Shown here piece by piece: positions 8,619 to 17,570 of a stretch of DNA of 64,000 nucleotides. The notes beneath the pieces were generated by a model. It saw nothing but the letters and a program-made list of their open reading frames with translations, did no database searches and had not been told where the DNA came from. How positions within the stretch are numbered: position 1 is the stretch's first letter; every line of letters begins with the position of its first letter. Origin of the DNA: Bacteroidota bacterium (GTDB taxonomy: Bacteria; Bacteroidota; Bacteroidia; Flavobacteriales; Flavobacteriaceae); assembly GCA_018829465.1 (NCBI GenBank), contig JAHJTN010000018.1:39011-103010 (forward strand). The letters are read 5' to 3'. Made by a program: the position numbers and the translations under genes.

Positions 8619-9263
8619 ATGGTTATAGACGAAAACGTAGCAGCCGAAGCGGCAGATCATCTTTTGCAAATTAATGCAATAAAGTTGAATTCCAAAAATC
8701 CATTTGTTTGGGCATCCGGTTGGCATTCCCCTATCTATTGCGACAACCGTTTGGTGCTGTCCTATCCGCCTGTTCGCAACTATTTTAGAACACAAATTGC
8801 CAAGTTTATAGAACAGACTTACGGCAAGCCGGACGCAATTGCCGGTGTAGCAACCGGTGCCATTGGCATAGGCATTTTGGTAGCCGAATACTTAGGTTTG
8901 CCCTTTGTGTATGTTCGGCCCGAACCCAAAGCGCATGGTCGAAAAAATCAGATTGAAGGATACATTGAAAAGGGTCAAAGTGCTATCGTTATTGAAGACC
9001 TCATAAGCACAGGAAATAGCAGTATGCTCGCAGTGGAGGCTTTGCGAAATTCGGGTGTAGTCGTCAAAGGAATGGTTGCTTTGTTTACCTATAATTTTGA
9101 AGCCTCCAAAAAATTATTCGAAAAAGAGCGTGTAGATTTACACACCGTATCTTCTTATGATTTTCTCTTAGAGAAAGCTTTACAAAGAAAATACATCAAC
9201 GAAGAAGAACTCCTTCTTCTCAAACAATGGCGTTTGTCGCCGGAAACTTGGAAATCAGTTTAA
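8619..9263 (+). CDS. pyrE: orotate phosphoribosyltransferase
   Basis: A 214-residue protein that joins orotate to PRPP to make OMP in pyrimidine synthesis. The PRPP-binding loop is VIEDLISTGNSS (about residues 126-137), and the early motif NPFVWASGWHSPIYCDNR is typical of the family. The start is fixed by the conserved N-terminal pattern and lies 8 bp from the divergent NUDIX start, leaving no room for a leader. The SRPBCC gene follows after 9 bp and is probably cotranscribed. Confidence 0.96.
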   Translation: MVIDENVAAEAADHLLQINAIKLNSKNPFVWASGWHSPIYCDNRLVLSYPPVRNYFRTQIAKFIEQTYGKPDAIAGVATGAIGIGILVAEYLGLPFVYVRPEPKAHGRKNQIEGYIEKGQSAIVIEDLISTGNSSMLAVEALRNSGVVVKGMVALFTYNFEASKKLFEKERVDLHTVSSYDFLLEKALQRKYINEEELLLLKQWRLSPETWKSV

Positions 9264-9272
9264 AATTTATAT

Positions 9273-9665
9273 ATGAATCTGGAATCTCCCAAAGTTAGTG
9301 TACAGAAATCGGCAGCAGATACTTTTGCTTTTTTAACGGATGTCAAGAATTTTGAAAAATTGATGCCGGCCAATACGGCTAAATTCGAAATCATTTCTGA
9401 TGACAGTTTTGTTTTTGCCTTGAGTGGCATGCCTGAAATTAAATTAAAATTGGTAGAAAAAACCCCCAACAGCAAAGTGGTTTTGAATTCACCGTCGGAA
9501 AAGCTAAACTTCAGCCTTAGCGCACAAATAGATGAGATTGGGCAAAACCAATCGGCGGTTCAACTCTTTTTTGAAGGCGAATTTAATCCTATGATTGGTA
9601 TGATGATCAAGTCACCTATTTCAAAATTCATCGAAAGTTTGGTAACCAATTTAAGCAATCAATAA
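9273..9665 (+). CDS. SRPBCC (START-like) domain protein
   Basis: A 130-residue single-domain protein starting MNLESPKVSVQKSAADTF. The pattern of an N-terminal strand, a helix with FLTDVKNFEKLMPAN, several strands and a long C-terminal helix (SKFIESLVTNL) matches the SRPBCC/polyketide cyclase fold, which makes a hydrophobic ligand cavity. The function is unknown. It follows pyrE by 9 bp, an arrangement I recall as common in flavobacteria. Its stop is 1 bp from the stop of converging murB. Confidence 0.8.
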   Translation: MNLESPKVSVQKSAADTFAFLTDVKNFEKLMPANTAKFEIISDDSFVFALSGMPEIKLKLVEKTPNSKVVLNSPSEKLNFSLSAQIDEIGQNQSAVQLFFEGEFNPMIGMMIKSPISKFIESLVTNLSNQ

Positions 9666-9666
9666 C

Positions 9667-10692
9667 TCAAGCATACACATTTACTTCGGGTGTTATTTGT
9701 ATATTAAAGGTTTTAGATACCTTCTCTTGAATTTGCATGGCCAAAGAAAGTATTTCTTCACCCGTGGCATTTCCGTAATTTACCAAAACCAACGCCTGTT
9801 TATCGTGTACGCCGGCACCGCCTTGGCGAATGCCTTTAAACCCACATTTTTCTATCAGCCAACCAGCCGGCACTTTTACCAAATTTGAACCATTAGGATA
9901 ACCCGGTATGTCCGGGAAAGCGGTTTTTAAACTGTCAAAATGGGTTTGTGATATCACCGGATTTTTAAAAAAACTCCCCGAATTGCCAATTTCTTTGGGG
10001 TTTGGGAGTTTGCTACTCCTTATGGCAATGACCGCTTTTGAAATGTCTTGGATACTTGGTTTTGCTATGTGCATTTTGTCCAGTTCAGCCTGTATATTGC
10101 CGTAGCTTGTGTGCAACAAATGGTTTTTATTTTTCAAACGAAATTGCACTGAAACGATGATATATTTTTGTTTTAAATCGAGTTTAAAAACTGAACTCCT
10201 ATAACCAAATTGACAATCGGCAGCCGTAAACGTTCTTGTATGGCTACCATCAATCGATATGGCTGTACAAGATTCAAAAACGTCTTTTAATTCCACACCA
10301 TAGGCACCAATATTTTGAATAGGCGCCGCGCCTACACTACCCGGAATCAGCGATAAGTTTTCTATCCCACCCAAATTGCGCGCCAGAGTCCACAGTACAA
10401 AGTCGTGCCAGACTTCTCCGGCGGCCACTTCCACCATGGTATACTCATCGCTCGTTTGCAACAACTGAATACCCTTTAAATTCAAAAAAATGACCAATCC
10501 GGTAACATGCTTTGTCAACAAAAGATTGCTACCGCCACCCAAAACAAAAATGTCACCATCATTATTTTCGGTTAATACAGTTTGTAAATCTTCTAAAGTG
10601 CGCACTTCCACAAAACGATCTGCCGTAACATCAATTCCGAAAGTGTTGTAGGCTTTCAGTGAATAGTTACGGTGAATGACGGGCTTCTTCAT
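9667..10692 (-). CDS. murB: UDP-N-acetylenolpyruvoylglucosamine reductase
   Basis: A 341-residue flavoenzyme that reduces the enolpyruvyl group to give UDP-N-acetylmuramate in peptidoglycan synthesis. The FAD-binding segment GGGSNLLLT lies near residue 52. IPGSVGAAPIQNIGAYGVE follows, and the active-site serine loop is GNSGSFFKNP. The length and extra residues between these motifs fit the E. coli-like type I enzyme. It is 8 bp downstream of the aminotransferase gene and probably shares its transcript. Confidence 0.97.
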   Translation of the reverse strand: MKKPVIHRNYSLKAYNTFGIDVTADRFVEVRTLEDLQTVLTENNDGDIFVLGGGSNLLLTKHVTGLVIFLNLKGIQLLQTSDEYTMVEVAAGEVWHDFVLWTLARNLGGIENLSLIPGSVGAAPIQNIGAYGVELKDVFESCTAISIDGSHTRTFTAADCQFGYRSSVFKLDLKQKYIIVSVQFRLKNKNHLLHTSYGNIQAELDKMHIAKPSIQDISKAVIAIRSSKLPNPKEIGNSGSFFKNPVISQTHFDSLKTAFPDIPGYPNGSNLVKVPAGWLIEKCGFKGIRQGGAGVHDKQALVLVNYGNATGEEILSLAMQIQEKVSKTFNIQITPEVNVYA

Positions 10693-10700
10693 AGGTAAGT

Positions 10701-11906
10701 TTAAGAAAGCACCATTTGTTTTTGATAGATCGGTATGGCTTTTTCAAGTATTTCTACGGCTCTTTTCAAAGCCGTCTTTTCTAGTACATAAGCAATTCGA
10801 ACCTCGTTTTTTCCGGAACCCGGCGTCGCATAAAAACCGCCCGCAGGCGCAACCATCACGGTTTCTCCTTGGTCGTCAAAAGACTCCAACAACCATTGTG
10901 CAAACACCTCGGCATCGTCTATAGGCAAAGCTGCCATGCAATAAAAAGCACCGTTGGGCTTGGCCACTTTAACGCCTTCAATTTTTTGGAGCCCGTTCAC
11001 CAACAAATTTCGCCGCATGGTGTATTCTTCATTGACTGCTTTAAAATAACTATCGGGTGTGCCTATGGCGGCTTCGGCGGCAACTTGCTCTAGTGTAGGC
11101 GGGCTCAACCGCGCTTGGGCAAACTTCATAGCGGTTTGCATAAACGCTTTGTTTTTTGAGATGAGACAACCGATACGGGCACCGCACATGCTGTAGCGTT
11201 TGGAAACCGAATCGATGACAACGGCGTGTTCTTGCAATCGTTCTATAGTTAAAATGGAATGGTGCTGGTGTCCGTCGTAAGCAAACTCCCTATAAACCTC
11301 GTCTGCCAATAAAAAAAGGTCGTGTCTGATACAAATATCGGCGAGAATTTCCAGTTCATCTAAGGAATACAAATACCCGGTTGGATTACCCGGATTGCAA
11401 ATGAGAATGGCCTTAGTTTTAGTGGTGATTAATTTTTCAAATTCTGAAATGGGTGGCAAGGCGAAATTGTTTTCAATGCTTGATGGCACCGGAACCACTG
11501 TAGCACCTGATGCGATTGAAAAAGCATTGTAATTGGCATAAAAAGGTTCGGGTATAATGATTTCATCACCCGGATCTGCTATGCTGCCCATGGCAAACAT
11601 CAGCGCTTCTGAACCACCGGTAGTTACTATAATTTGGTTTGCATCAAGGGTTATTTGATGCTTTTGATAGTAGCCGGCGAGTTTTTCTCGATAGGATTGA
11701 AAACCGGCAGAATGGCTGTATTCTAAAACATTCAAATCAAAATTACGAACTGCATCTAGAGCTATTGAAGGCGTTTCTATATCGGGTTGGCCTATATTGA
11801 GGTGATATACTTTTTTGCCTTCTGCAATGGCTTTCTCAGCAAAAGGAACTAGTTTTCTTATAGGGGAGGAAGGCATCTGCTCGCCTTTTAGAGATATTTT
11901 TGGCAT
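10701..11906 (-). CDS. class I/II pyridoxal-phosphate aminotransferase
   Basis: A 401-residue fold-type I enzyme. The start at 11906 (MPKISLKGEQMPSSPIRKL) is preferred over a frame extension of nine codons because it matches the usual N-terminus of this flavobacterial family. The PLP lysine lies in DSVSKRYSMCGARIG, preceded by NPGNPTGYLYS and ADEVYREF. It probably transaminates aspartate, aromatic or branched amino acids, and specificity cannot be told from motifs. It leads an operon with murB. Its promoter carries two related palindromes that look like binding sites for one regulator. Confidence 0.9.
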   Translation of the reverse strand: MPKISLKGEQMPSSPIRKLVPFAEKAIAEGKKVYHLNIGQPDIETPSIALDAVRNFDLNVLEYSHSAGFQSYREKLAGYYQKHQITLDANQIIVTTGGSEALMFAMGSIADPGDEIIIPEPFYANYNAFSIASGATVVPVPSSIENNFALPPISEFEKLITTKTKAILICNPGNPTGYLYSLDELEILADICIRHDLFLLADEVYREFAYDGHQHHSILTIERLQEHAVVIDSVSKRYSMCGARIGCLISKNKAFMQTAMKFAQARLSPPTLEQVAAEAAIGTPDSYFKAVNEEYTMRRNLLVNGLQKIEGVKVAKPNGAFYCMAALPIDDAEVFAQWLLESFDDQGETVMVAPAGGFYATPGSGKNEVRIAYVLEKTALKRAVEILEKAIPIYQKQMVLS

Positions 11907-11907
11907 G

Positions 11908-11954
11908 TGTGACAATTTATCACAAAGATGCAAAAAAATTGATAGATTATCAAT
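11908..11954 (-). promoter_or_regulatory. aminotransferase promoter with two spaced palindromes
   Basis: On the minus strand a TTG, 20 bp and CATCTTTG (11923-11930) form a near-consensus promoter. A 17-bp palindrome with one mismatch (TGTGACAATTTATCACA, 11908-11924) overlaps the -7 box and start region. A second 17-bp palindrome (ATTGATAGATTATCAAT, 11938-11954, perfect 7-bp arms) lies between the -33 and -7 boxes. Both share TGAyA/TrTCA half-sites and their centres are 30 bp apart, about three helical turns, as expected for two dimers of one repressor. Confidence 0.45.
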
Positions 11955-11981
11955 GATAAATTAGGCTACAAGCCTTAAAAA

Positions 11982-12007
11982 AAGCCCTGCTTTTGAAGGC
12001 AGGGCTT
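11982..12007 (-). terminator. terminator of the SulP-carbonic anhydrase transcript
   Basis: AAGCCCTGC and GCAGGGCTT form a perfect 9-bp stem with an 8-nt loop. On the minus strand it is followed by a run of T. It lies 92 bp after the carbonic anhydrase stop. A shorter T run on the plus side makes it weakly bidirectional. Confidence 0.85.
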
Positions 12008-12098
12008 GATTTTTAGTATCGCCAAAAACTGTCTTTTGGGTGAGTTTTGAGCGATGGAATGCTAGGTGTGTCAAACGTTGCTAGGCAATATGTGTTGA

Positions 12099-12734
12099 CT
12101 AGAAATTGAGTTTGTAAACCGCTTCAAGTTCGGAGTTGTCTTTACAGTTGACTCCCAAATCTTTGATAAGCCCGCTGCCAACGCCATAGACCCATCCGTG
12201 TATCCAAAGGTCTTGTTTGCTATTCCATGCGTTTTGAACAATAGACGTTTTGGCCAAATCATAGACTTGCTCTATGACATTGATTTCCACGAAACGATCA
12301 AATTTTTTCTGGTTATCTTCAATGGCGTCGAGTTCATCGGCGTGAAGTCTGTACACATCTTTGATATGTCTTATCCAGTTGTCAATCAAACCGATACTTA
12401 CGTTTGACATTGCTGCTTGAACGCCTCCACAACCATAATGGCCGCATACGATAATATGCCTTACTTTGAGCGCGTTTACGGCGTAATCGAGTACGCTGAG
12501 CATATTCATATCGGTGTGTACAACCATGTTGGCGATATTGCGATGTACAAAAACCTCGCCGGGTTTGGTACCGGTAATTTCATTGGCAGGAACGCGGCTG
12601 TCTGCACAACCGATCCAAAGCAAAGGTGGTTTTTGTCCGTTTGCAAGTGAAGAGAAGTATTCGGGATCTTGGTCGATTTTTTCAGCGACCCACTTTTTAT
12701 TATTTTCGAGAATTTGTTGATAAAACGTTGGCAT
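12099..12734 (-). CDS. beta-class carbonic anhydrase
   Basis: A 211-residue cytoplasmic zinc enzyme interconverting CO2 and bicarbonate. The ligands are visible: Cys43 and Asp45 in CADSRVP, then His99 and Cys102 in CGHYGCGG. HRNIAN follows the first motif as expected. The length is normal. It is encoded 29 bp downstream of the SulP transporter on the same strand, so the pair probably takes up and converts bicarbonate together, although sulfate or another anion cannot be excluded for the transporter. Confidence 0.96.
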   Translation of the reverse strand: MPTFYQQILENNKKWVAEKIDQDPEYFSSLANGQKPPLLWIGCADSRVPANEITGTKPGEVFVHRNIANMVVHTDMNMLSVLDYAVNALKVRHIIVCGHYGCGGVQAAMSNVSIGLIDNWIRHIKDVYRLHADELDAIEDNQKKFDRFVEINVIEQVYDLAKTSIVQNAWNSKQDLWIHGWVYGVGSGLIKDLGVNCKDNSELEAVYKLNF

Positions 12735-12763
12735 TGTTTAAAATTTTAAGTTGTTTAAATATA

Positions 12764-14344
12764 CTAAATAAATCCAAAGAATTCACTGAAACTCTCAGGG
12801 TTTTGTACTGTTCCTTTTTCAGAAACAAGTACCAAATTTATGTTTTTAGATTTGGCTACTGTTGAGGCAAAGTCGTCGAGCAATTCTACGATGTCATAAT
12901 TCATACGTGTGGTGTTAGTCACATCAATTTCGAGGTTGGTGTTTTCAGGAATACTGTTGAGCTCTCTAATAATGGCTCCTTTATTGAGAAATGAAACCTC
13001 TTCGGATAATACCATAGAAATATTTTTAACGTTATTTTGTTGTTCTTTGATGTGAAGAAAGTGGGAATTTTTGTAGTTGCTTATCAAAATAGTAGTGATG
13101 CCCACACCAAGTCCCAAACCAATTCCCAGGAGTAAATCGAAAAATACAATACCTAACACCGTCACTATAAAAGGTAAAAATTGGTCTATTCCTCTACGGT
13201 ATATCGTTTTAAATAAAGCGGGTTTTGCCAATTTATATCCAATAACCAAAAGGACGGCAGCTAAAACCGGCAACGGTATCATATTTAGCAGTTTTGGTAT
13301 TAAAATTACCGAAATAAGCAGAAGCAAACCGTGAATGATAGCTGAAAGTTTGGTTTTACCACCGGCCTGAATATTTGCAGAGCTTCTTACAATGACTTGT
13401 GTAATGGGAAGTCCTCCGATAAGTCCTGAAATCGTATTTCCTAAGCCTTGTGCATAGAGTTCTCTGTTTGTAGGTGTCGTTCTTTTCTCCGGATCCAACT
13501 TATCTGTAGCTTCAACACAGAGCAGTGTTTCTAAACTCGCAACAATGGCAATGGTGATGGCAACTACCCATACTTTGTAGTTGAAGATTGATGCAAAACT
13601 GGGCGAAGTAAACTGCCCAACAAACGAACTGAAATCATCGGGAACCGGAACACTTACCAAATTTTCTTGTGAGATAGCCAAAAATGAATTTGGGTCTATA
13701 AAACTGAAGTAAAGTATTCCAAAAAATACAGCGGCAAGAGGTCCCGGCACTAATTGAAAAAACTTCATACTTTTAAATAACTTGGTCTCCCAAAGCAATA
13801 TAATAACTAAAGAAATCAAAGAAACGAGAATTGACCCCGCTGAAAGATGACTAAACATATCGAAAATTTCGGTGAAAGTGTTCTCGCCTTCCTTTATAAA
13901 AAACTCAGTGCCGTCATCAGATGTCACGTTGTATCCAAACGCAATTGGTAATTGTTTTAGAAAAATAATCACACCAATACCGGCCAACATACCTCTGATA
14001 ACCGAATTTGGAAAGTAGTATGCAATGACACCTGCTCTTAAAGCGCCTAACAAAATTTGCAACAAACCTCCTATGACAACAGCAGTCAAGAAAATTTCAT
14101 AACTCCCGAGGTCTGAAATTGCTTGTAAAACAATTACGGCAAGCCCGGCTGCCGGACCGCTGACACCGAGCGAAGATCCACTGATAGAACCCACTATCAC
14201 CCCCCCAATAATACCGGCAATGATACCGGAAAAAAGAGGTGCACCACTGGCCAAAGCTATTCCTAAACACAAAGGAAGTGCCACAAAAAAAACAACAATA
14301 CTAGACGACAAATCCTTGTCTATATGTGAAAATAGATTTTTCAT
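12764..14344 (-). CDS. SulP family inorganic anion transporter
   Basis: A 526-residue inner-membrane protein. It has about 10-12 hydrophobic segments, with the SulP pattern near the N-terminus (FFVALPLCLGIALASGAP, then SGSSLGVSGPAAG), and a C-terminal cytoplasmic STAS-like domain over roughly the last 85 residues. SulP proteins carry sulfate, bicarbonate or dicarboxylates. The carbonic anhydrase gene directly downstream favours bicarbonate. No clear TAnnTTTG box was found in the 82 bp upstream. An imperfect inverted repeat (AAGGGTTATT ... AATAGCCCTT, 14362-14387) lies there and may be the weak terminator of the preceding small gene or an operator. Confidence 0.92.
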   Translation of the reverse strand: MKNLFSHIDKDLSSSIVVFFVALPLCLGIALASGAPLFSGIIAGIIGGVIVGSISGSSLGVSGPAAGLAVIVLQAISDLGSYEIFLTAVVIGGLLQILLGALRAGVIAYYFPNSVIRGMLAGIGVIIFLKQLPIAFGYNVTSDDGTEFFIKEGENTFTEIFDMFSHLSAGSILVSLISLVIILLWETKLFKSMKFFQLVPGPLAAVFFGILYFSFIDPNSFLAISQENLVSVPVPDDFSSFVGQFTSPSFASIFNYKVWVVAITIAIVASLETLLCVEATDKLDPEKRTTPTNRELYAQGLGNTISGLIGGLPITQVIVRSSANIQAGGKTKLSAIIHGLLLLISVILIPKLLNMIPLPVLAAVLLVIGYKLAKPALFKTIYRRGIDQFLPFIVTVLGIVFFDLLLGIGLGLGVGITTILISNYKNSHFLHIKEQQNNVKNISMVLSEEVSFLNKGAIIRELNSIPENTNLEIDVTNTTRMNYDIVELLDDFASTVAKSKNINLVLVSEKGTVQNPESFSEFFGFI

Positions 14345-14426
14345 TTAAGTAAAAAAGGTTAAAGGGTTATTCTTAAAAATAGCCCTTGCTGGTTAAAAAA
14401 GAATCGAAAAAAAAGGAAGAAAAAAA

Positions 14427-14726
14427 CTATTTATACTCAGGCGGAGGAGAAATAAGCCCCAAAGAAACTAAATTGTTATAGTTATCCAAATAAATATAAT
14501 GCTTAGAATCTTTGATTTCCAAAAAAGAAAGTTCAATGGGTTGAGCGTGTATATATTCTGAAAAAAAACTAACGGTTTTAGACGAGGAATGACTTTCCTC
14601 TTCAGTCATGCTGAAGAATATAAATACTCGCTCTGAGCCCCCCGAAGAAGTAACAGCCAAAGGAGTCAACAAGAATAAAATAAATAACCCCAAAAAAAAG
14701 TGAGATGCCCAAAAGCGTTTCTTCAT
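14427..14726 (-). CDS. small hypothetical secreted or membrane protein
   Basis: A 99-residue protein. The start at 14726 (MKKRFWASHFF) gives a lysine-rich head and one hydrophobic segment to about residue 28, a signal peptide or membrane anchor. A short mature region ends in NLVSLGLISPPPEYK. A promoter box TATATTTG lies 17 bp upstream of the ATG, which supports this start and suggests independent expression. I do not recognise a family. The proline-rich tail recalls small exported proteins of other flavobacteria, but this is only an impression. Confidence 0.65.
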   Translation of the reverse strand: MKKRFWASHFFLGLFILFLLTPLAVTSSGGSERVFIFFSMTEEESHSSSKTVSFFSEYIHAQPIELSFLEIKDSKHYIYLDNYNNLVSLGLISPPPEYK

Positions 14727-14743
14727 AGTGAATCCTAAAAAGG

Positions 14744-14751
14744 CAAATATA
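14744..14751 (-). promoter_or_regulatory. promoter -7 element for the small secreted protein
   Basis: Minus-strand TATATTTG (TAnnTTTG consensus) would start transcription about 14 nt before the ATG at 14726. No clear -33 TTTG was found. Confidence 0.5.
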
Positions 14752-14915
14752 ACATTAGAACACTTAATATATGTTATAAAAAATATAAATATATTTGGCA
14801 AAATGCATAAATACAATTCAGAAAACCAACTATTTAAAAGTTTTCACTAGGGATTGGTTAAATAAAATTGAGTAATTCTAAGCAGCTGTTGAAGAAATGA
14901 ATCACAAAATATATC

Positions 14916-15698
14916 TCACAAAACTTTAATATCATCTGCTTTTATCCAACCTACTTTGCCGTCAGCCAAGCGAATTTTTTGCCAACCGTTTAAAGACTCC
15001 AAAACTTCAATTTTGGTACCTTCATGCAGCAAAAATGAAGTTTCACTGTTTTCTAAAGGCTCATTCTTCACTTGTACTTCCAATGAAAAAACAATGGCTT
15101 CTTGGTGGTTTTTGTGGTAGGTGTTTTCGATAAAAGCAAAACTTAAAGCAAAAGCCCCTGTAAAAATACTGAACAAAAATGCAGTAAAGTAAAATCTTTT
15201 GATGAAGCTCTTGTAGGCATAGGCATACAACAAATAGCACAAGGCAACTAAAAAAGCTGAAACTATAGCCAATATGGCCCAACTATTGACAGTGAGCAAC
15301 GCCCCTACTTTTCTCACTAATGCATTGAAACCCACTTTGGGCAAAGGCGTGATGACATCTATAGTTTGGTTTTTAGCGAAGGCTAAATTGTTCTGTATAT
15401 CCTCGTCATCAGGTGCCAAACGCAAGGCTTTTTCAAAATAATAAATGGCCTGTCCAAGTTGGTCTGTTTTGTAGTAGGCATTGCCCATATTGTAGTACAA
15501 TTCTGCCGAATGTTTTTTGGCATGGAGTATGGCCTCGTATTTCTCTATAGCCTGCGCATATTGTTCTTGATTGTACAACTCGTTGGCTTCACTGAAAACT
15601 TCCTCTTGGGCCACAGTGACCAATTGCAATGAGAAAAACAAGAAAAACAACCCGCTTCTCAGCGCAGTAAAGTTCAATATGTTATTCGTTTGAAACAT
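14916..15698 (-). CDS. batE: BatE, TPR and SH3-like protein
   Basis: A 260-residue protein with an N-terminal signal or membrane segment. Tetratricopeptide repeats follow (about residues 30-115, with YYNMGNAYYKTDQLGQAIYYFEKAL), then two membrane segments near 135-185. The C-terminal SH3-like domain has WQKIRLADGKVGWIKADDI. This order is that of BatE of the Bacteroides aerotolerance operon. It is the last gene of the operon, 10 bp after batD. The biochemical role is unknown; Bat proteins are thought to form an envelope complex linked to the MoxR ATPase. Confidence 0.9.
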   Translation of the reverse strand: MFQTNNILNFTALRSGLFFLFFSLQLVTVAQEEVFSEANELYNQEQYAQAIEKYEAILHAKKHSAELYYNMGNAYYKTDQLGQAIYYFEKALRLAPDDEDIQNNLAFAKNQTIDVITPLPKVGFNALVRKVGALLTVNSWAILAIVSAFLVALCYLLYAYAYKSFIKRFYFTAFLFSIFTGAFALSFAFIENTYHKNHQEAIVFSLEVQVKNEPLENSETSFLLHEGTKIEVLESLNGWQKIRLADGKVGWIKADDIKVL

Positions 15699-15708
15699 AC
15701 ATCTTGTT

Positions 15709-17499
15709 TTATAACTGTTTGTCTAAAAGAGAAATAACAGCAGCCGACTTCTCGTAATCGTGTTTGGTTGCACCTTCAGATATGGGTGTATAACGCGCCA
15801 ATTCGCAGCTTTGCAGCAGATTGACAAAATCTGAGGTAGTGGTTGCATCTACTTTTCGCTCAAGTAGCAATTGTTGTATTTTATCTTTGGAGAAATCAGC
15901 CGTTTCTATGTGCAATTTTGCCTTTAAATAATTGTGCAAAGCCCTTTCCAATACCTCGTAAAATACTTCACTTTTATCAATTTCCTTCTTGGCAACCGAC
16001 AAGTATTTTTTTGCAAGTTTGTTGGCCGAACGCTGTTTATTGCCCACTTCATCAGCTACTCTTTCCCTGTGTTTGCGACTTACAAAGACAATAATCGGAA
16101 TTAGGAGTAGCGGACTCATTAAAAGTGTATAAAACGTGGGTGACTGAAAAAATGCCTTGTTGTATATGTTTACAAAATTGCTGTTGCTTTTTAAGTATCG
16201 CAGCTGATTTCCCAACATACTGACGGCTTGTTTGGGCACATTGGTCGCATTTGGAGGTATCGATGCCACTGCACCACCGGGTGCTTCAGTTGCTTCAATA
16301 AGTAAATCTTCCGAGGTCAGGGTTTTGTAGGTCTTGCGTTGCGGGTCAAAATACGAAAATCGCACGCCGCTGACAGGGTATTTGCCTTGGCGAGATGGCA
16401 CCAAGGTGTAGGTGTCCGATATACTGCCTTGCATACCTCTGGAAGTCGTATTTATATTTTCCGAATGTTCCGGTTCATAAACTTCTATACCATTTGGAAA
16501 TTCTAGAGATGGTAAATTGAAAAGTTTCAAATTGCCCGATCCGGCTATGGTCACTTTGGCCTGGGTTGATTCTGTGGCTTTCAACTTGTCCTTTGTCAAT
16601 AACACCTCCAACGAAAAATCGCCTACAGCTCCAGCAAAATCTGCAGGTTTTCCCGCATCCGGAAGAGGTCTGACACTGATTACCTGGGTAGAAGAATTAA
16701 AAACTTTTTTGATGTTTCTATATACAAAGTTGCCAAAAAAATCTTTTTTGTTGGTTCTTACGCCAGTTAAAACTTCAATACTCATAGGGTCAATTTCTAT
16801 ATTGCCAGTCTTTTGCGGATACAAAATGACTTCGTGTATGACTGCGTAGCGGTAGTCTTGACCTTTGTAAGTGGTGTTCTGTATGCCTTGTTTTCTTTCC
16901 AGTTTTTGATTCCAAAAATCCTTGTAGTCCGGCACATCTATGACACTGTAGTCTGATACATTGGTATAGTTGCTCACATAGAGTTTATAGGTAATCAGAA
17001 TGGGTTCGTTTAAGTAGGGATTCGCATTGGAAACTTCGGCCACCAAATGTATGTTTTGAGAGGCAATATAATCGGGGTCGTTCGGATCTTTAGGAATTTC
17101 TACGGCTGCAGTAACTTCAATTTCCACAGGTGTGGTTTTATAGATCTGTCCATCGTACTGTATGGATGCTTGTTTGATGGTAAATCGACCTCTTTTGGTA
17201 GGCTGCAGGAAATAGGAATAGATCTTAGAAAAAGACTTTTTCCCGTTGAGCCACTGTTGGCTTACCTGCTGCGAAGGACCGCCCACAATTTGAAAGGTCT
17301 CAAAATCGGGTGGCGTAAAGTTGTCGCCGTCCTGATTCATCACAAAATCTATACGCAACCTTTCGTTGATGCCAAGTTGCGACTTGCTGACTTTTGCTTC
17401 AAACTCCATTTGCGCCTGAACGGACCAAGCAGACATACAAATCAGCAACAGACATAGGCTGTAGGGTAATTTCGCAATGATTTGTTGTTTAGTTCGCAT
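15709..17499 (-). CDS. batD: BatD, large envelope protein
   Basis: A 596-residue protein. I place the start at 17499 (MRTKQQIIAKLPYSLC) because a signal peptide ending in VQAQ follows directly; an upstream start would add seven residues. The long extracytoplasmic part has repeated Ig-like beta domains (for example SKSQLGINERLRIDF) typical of the BatD/DUF7507-like group. It is followed by one membrane segment near residue 450 (FYTLLMSPLLLIPIIVFV) and a helical cytoplasmic tail. It sits between batC and batE in the usual order. Confidence 0.9.
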   Translation of the reverse strand: MRTKQQIIAKLPYSLCLLLICMSAWSVQAQMEFEAKVSKSQLGINERLRIDFVMNQDGDNFTPPDFETFQIVGGPSQQVSQQWLNGKKSFSKIYSYFLQPTKRGRFTIKQASIQYDGQIYKTTPVEIEVTAAVEIPKDPNDPDYIASQNIHLVAEVSNANPYLNEPILITYKLYVSNYTNVSDYSVIDVPDYKDFWNQKLERKQGIQNTTYKGQDYRYAVIHEVILYPQKTGNIEIDPMSIEVLTGVRTNKKDFFGNFVYRNIKKVFNSSTQVISVRPLPDAGKPADFAGAVGDFSLEVLLTKDKLKATESTQAKVTIAGSGNLKLFNLPSLEFPNGIEVYEPEHSENINTTSRGMQGSISDTYTLVPSRQGKYPVSGVRFSYFDPQRKTYKTLTSEDLLIEATEAPGGAVASIPPNATNVPKQAVSMLGNQLRYLKSNSNFVNIYNKAFFQSPTFYTLLMSPLLLIPIIVFVSRKHRERVADEVGNKQRSANKLAKKYLSVAKKEIDKSEVFYEVLERALHNYLKAKLHIETADFSKDKIQQLLLERKVDATTTSDFVNLLQSCELARYTPISEGATKHDYEKSAAVISLLDKQL

Positions 17500-17570
17500 C
17501 TTTTGACAAATTGCTGGCAAATTTAGTTATATACTTATAAGAATTCTCTTAATAAAATTCTAAACCTTTA

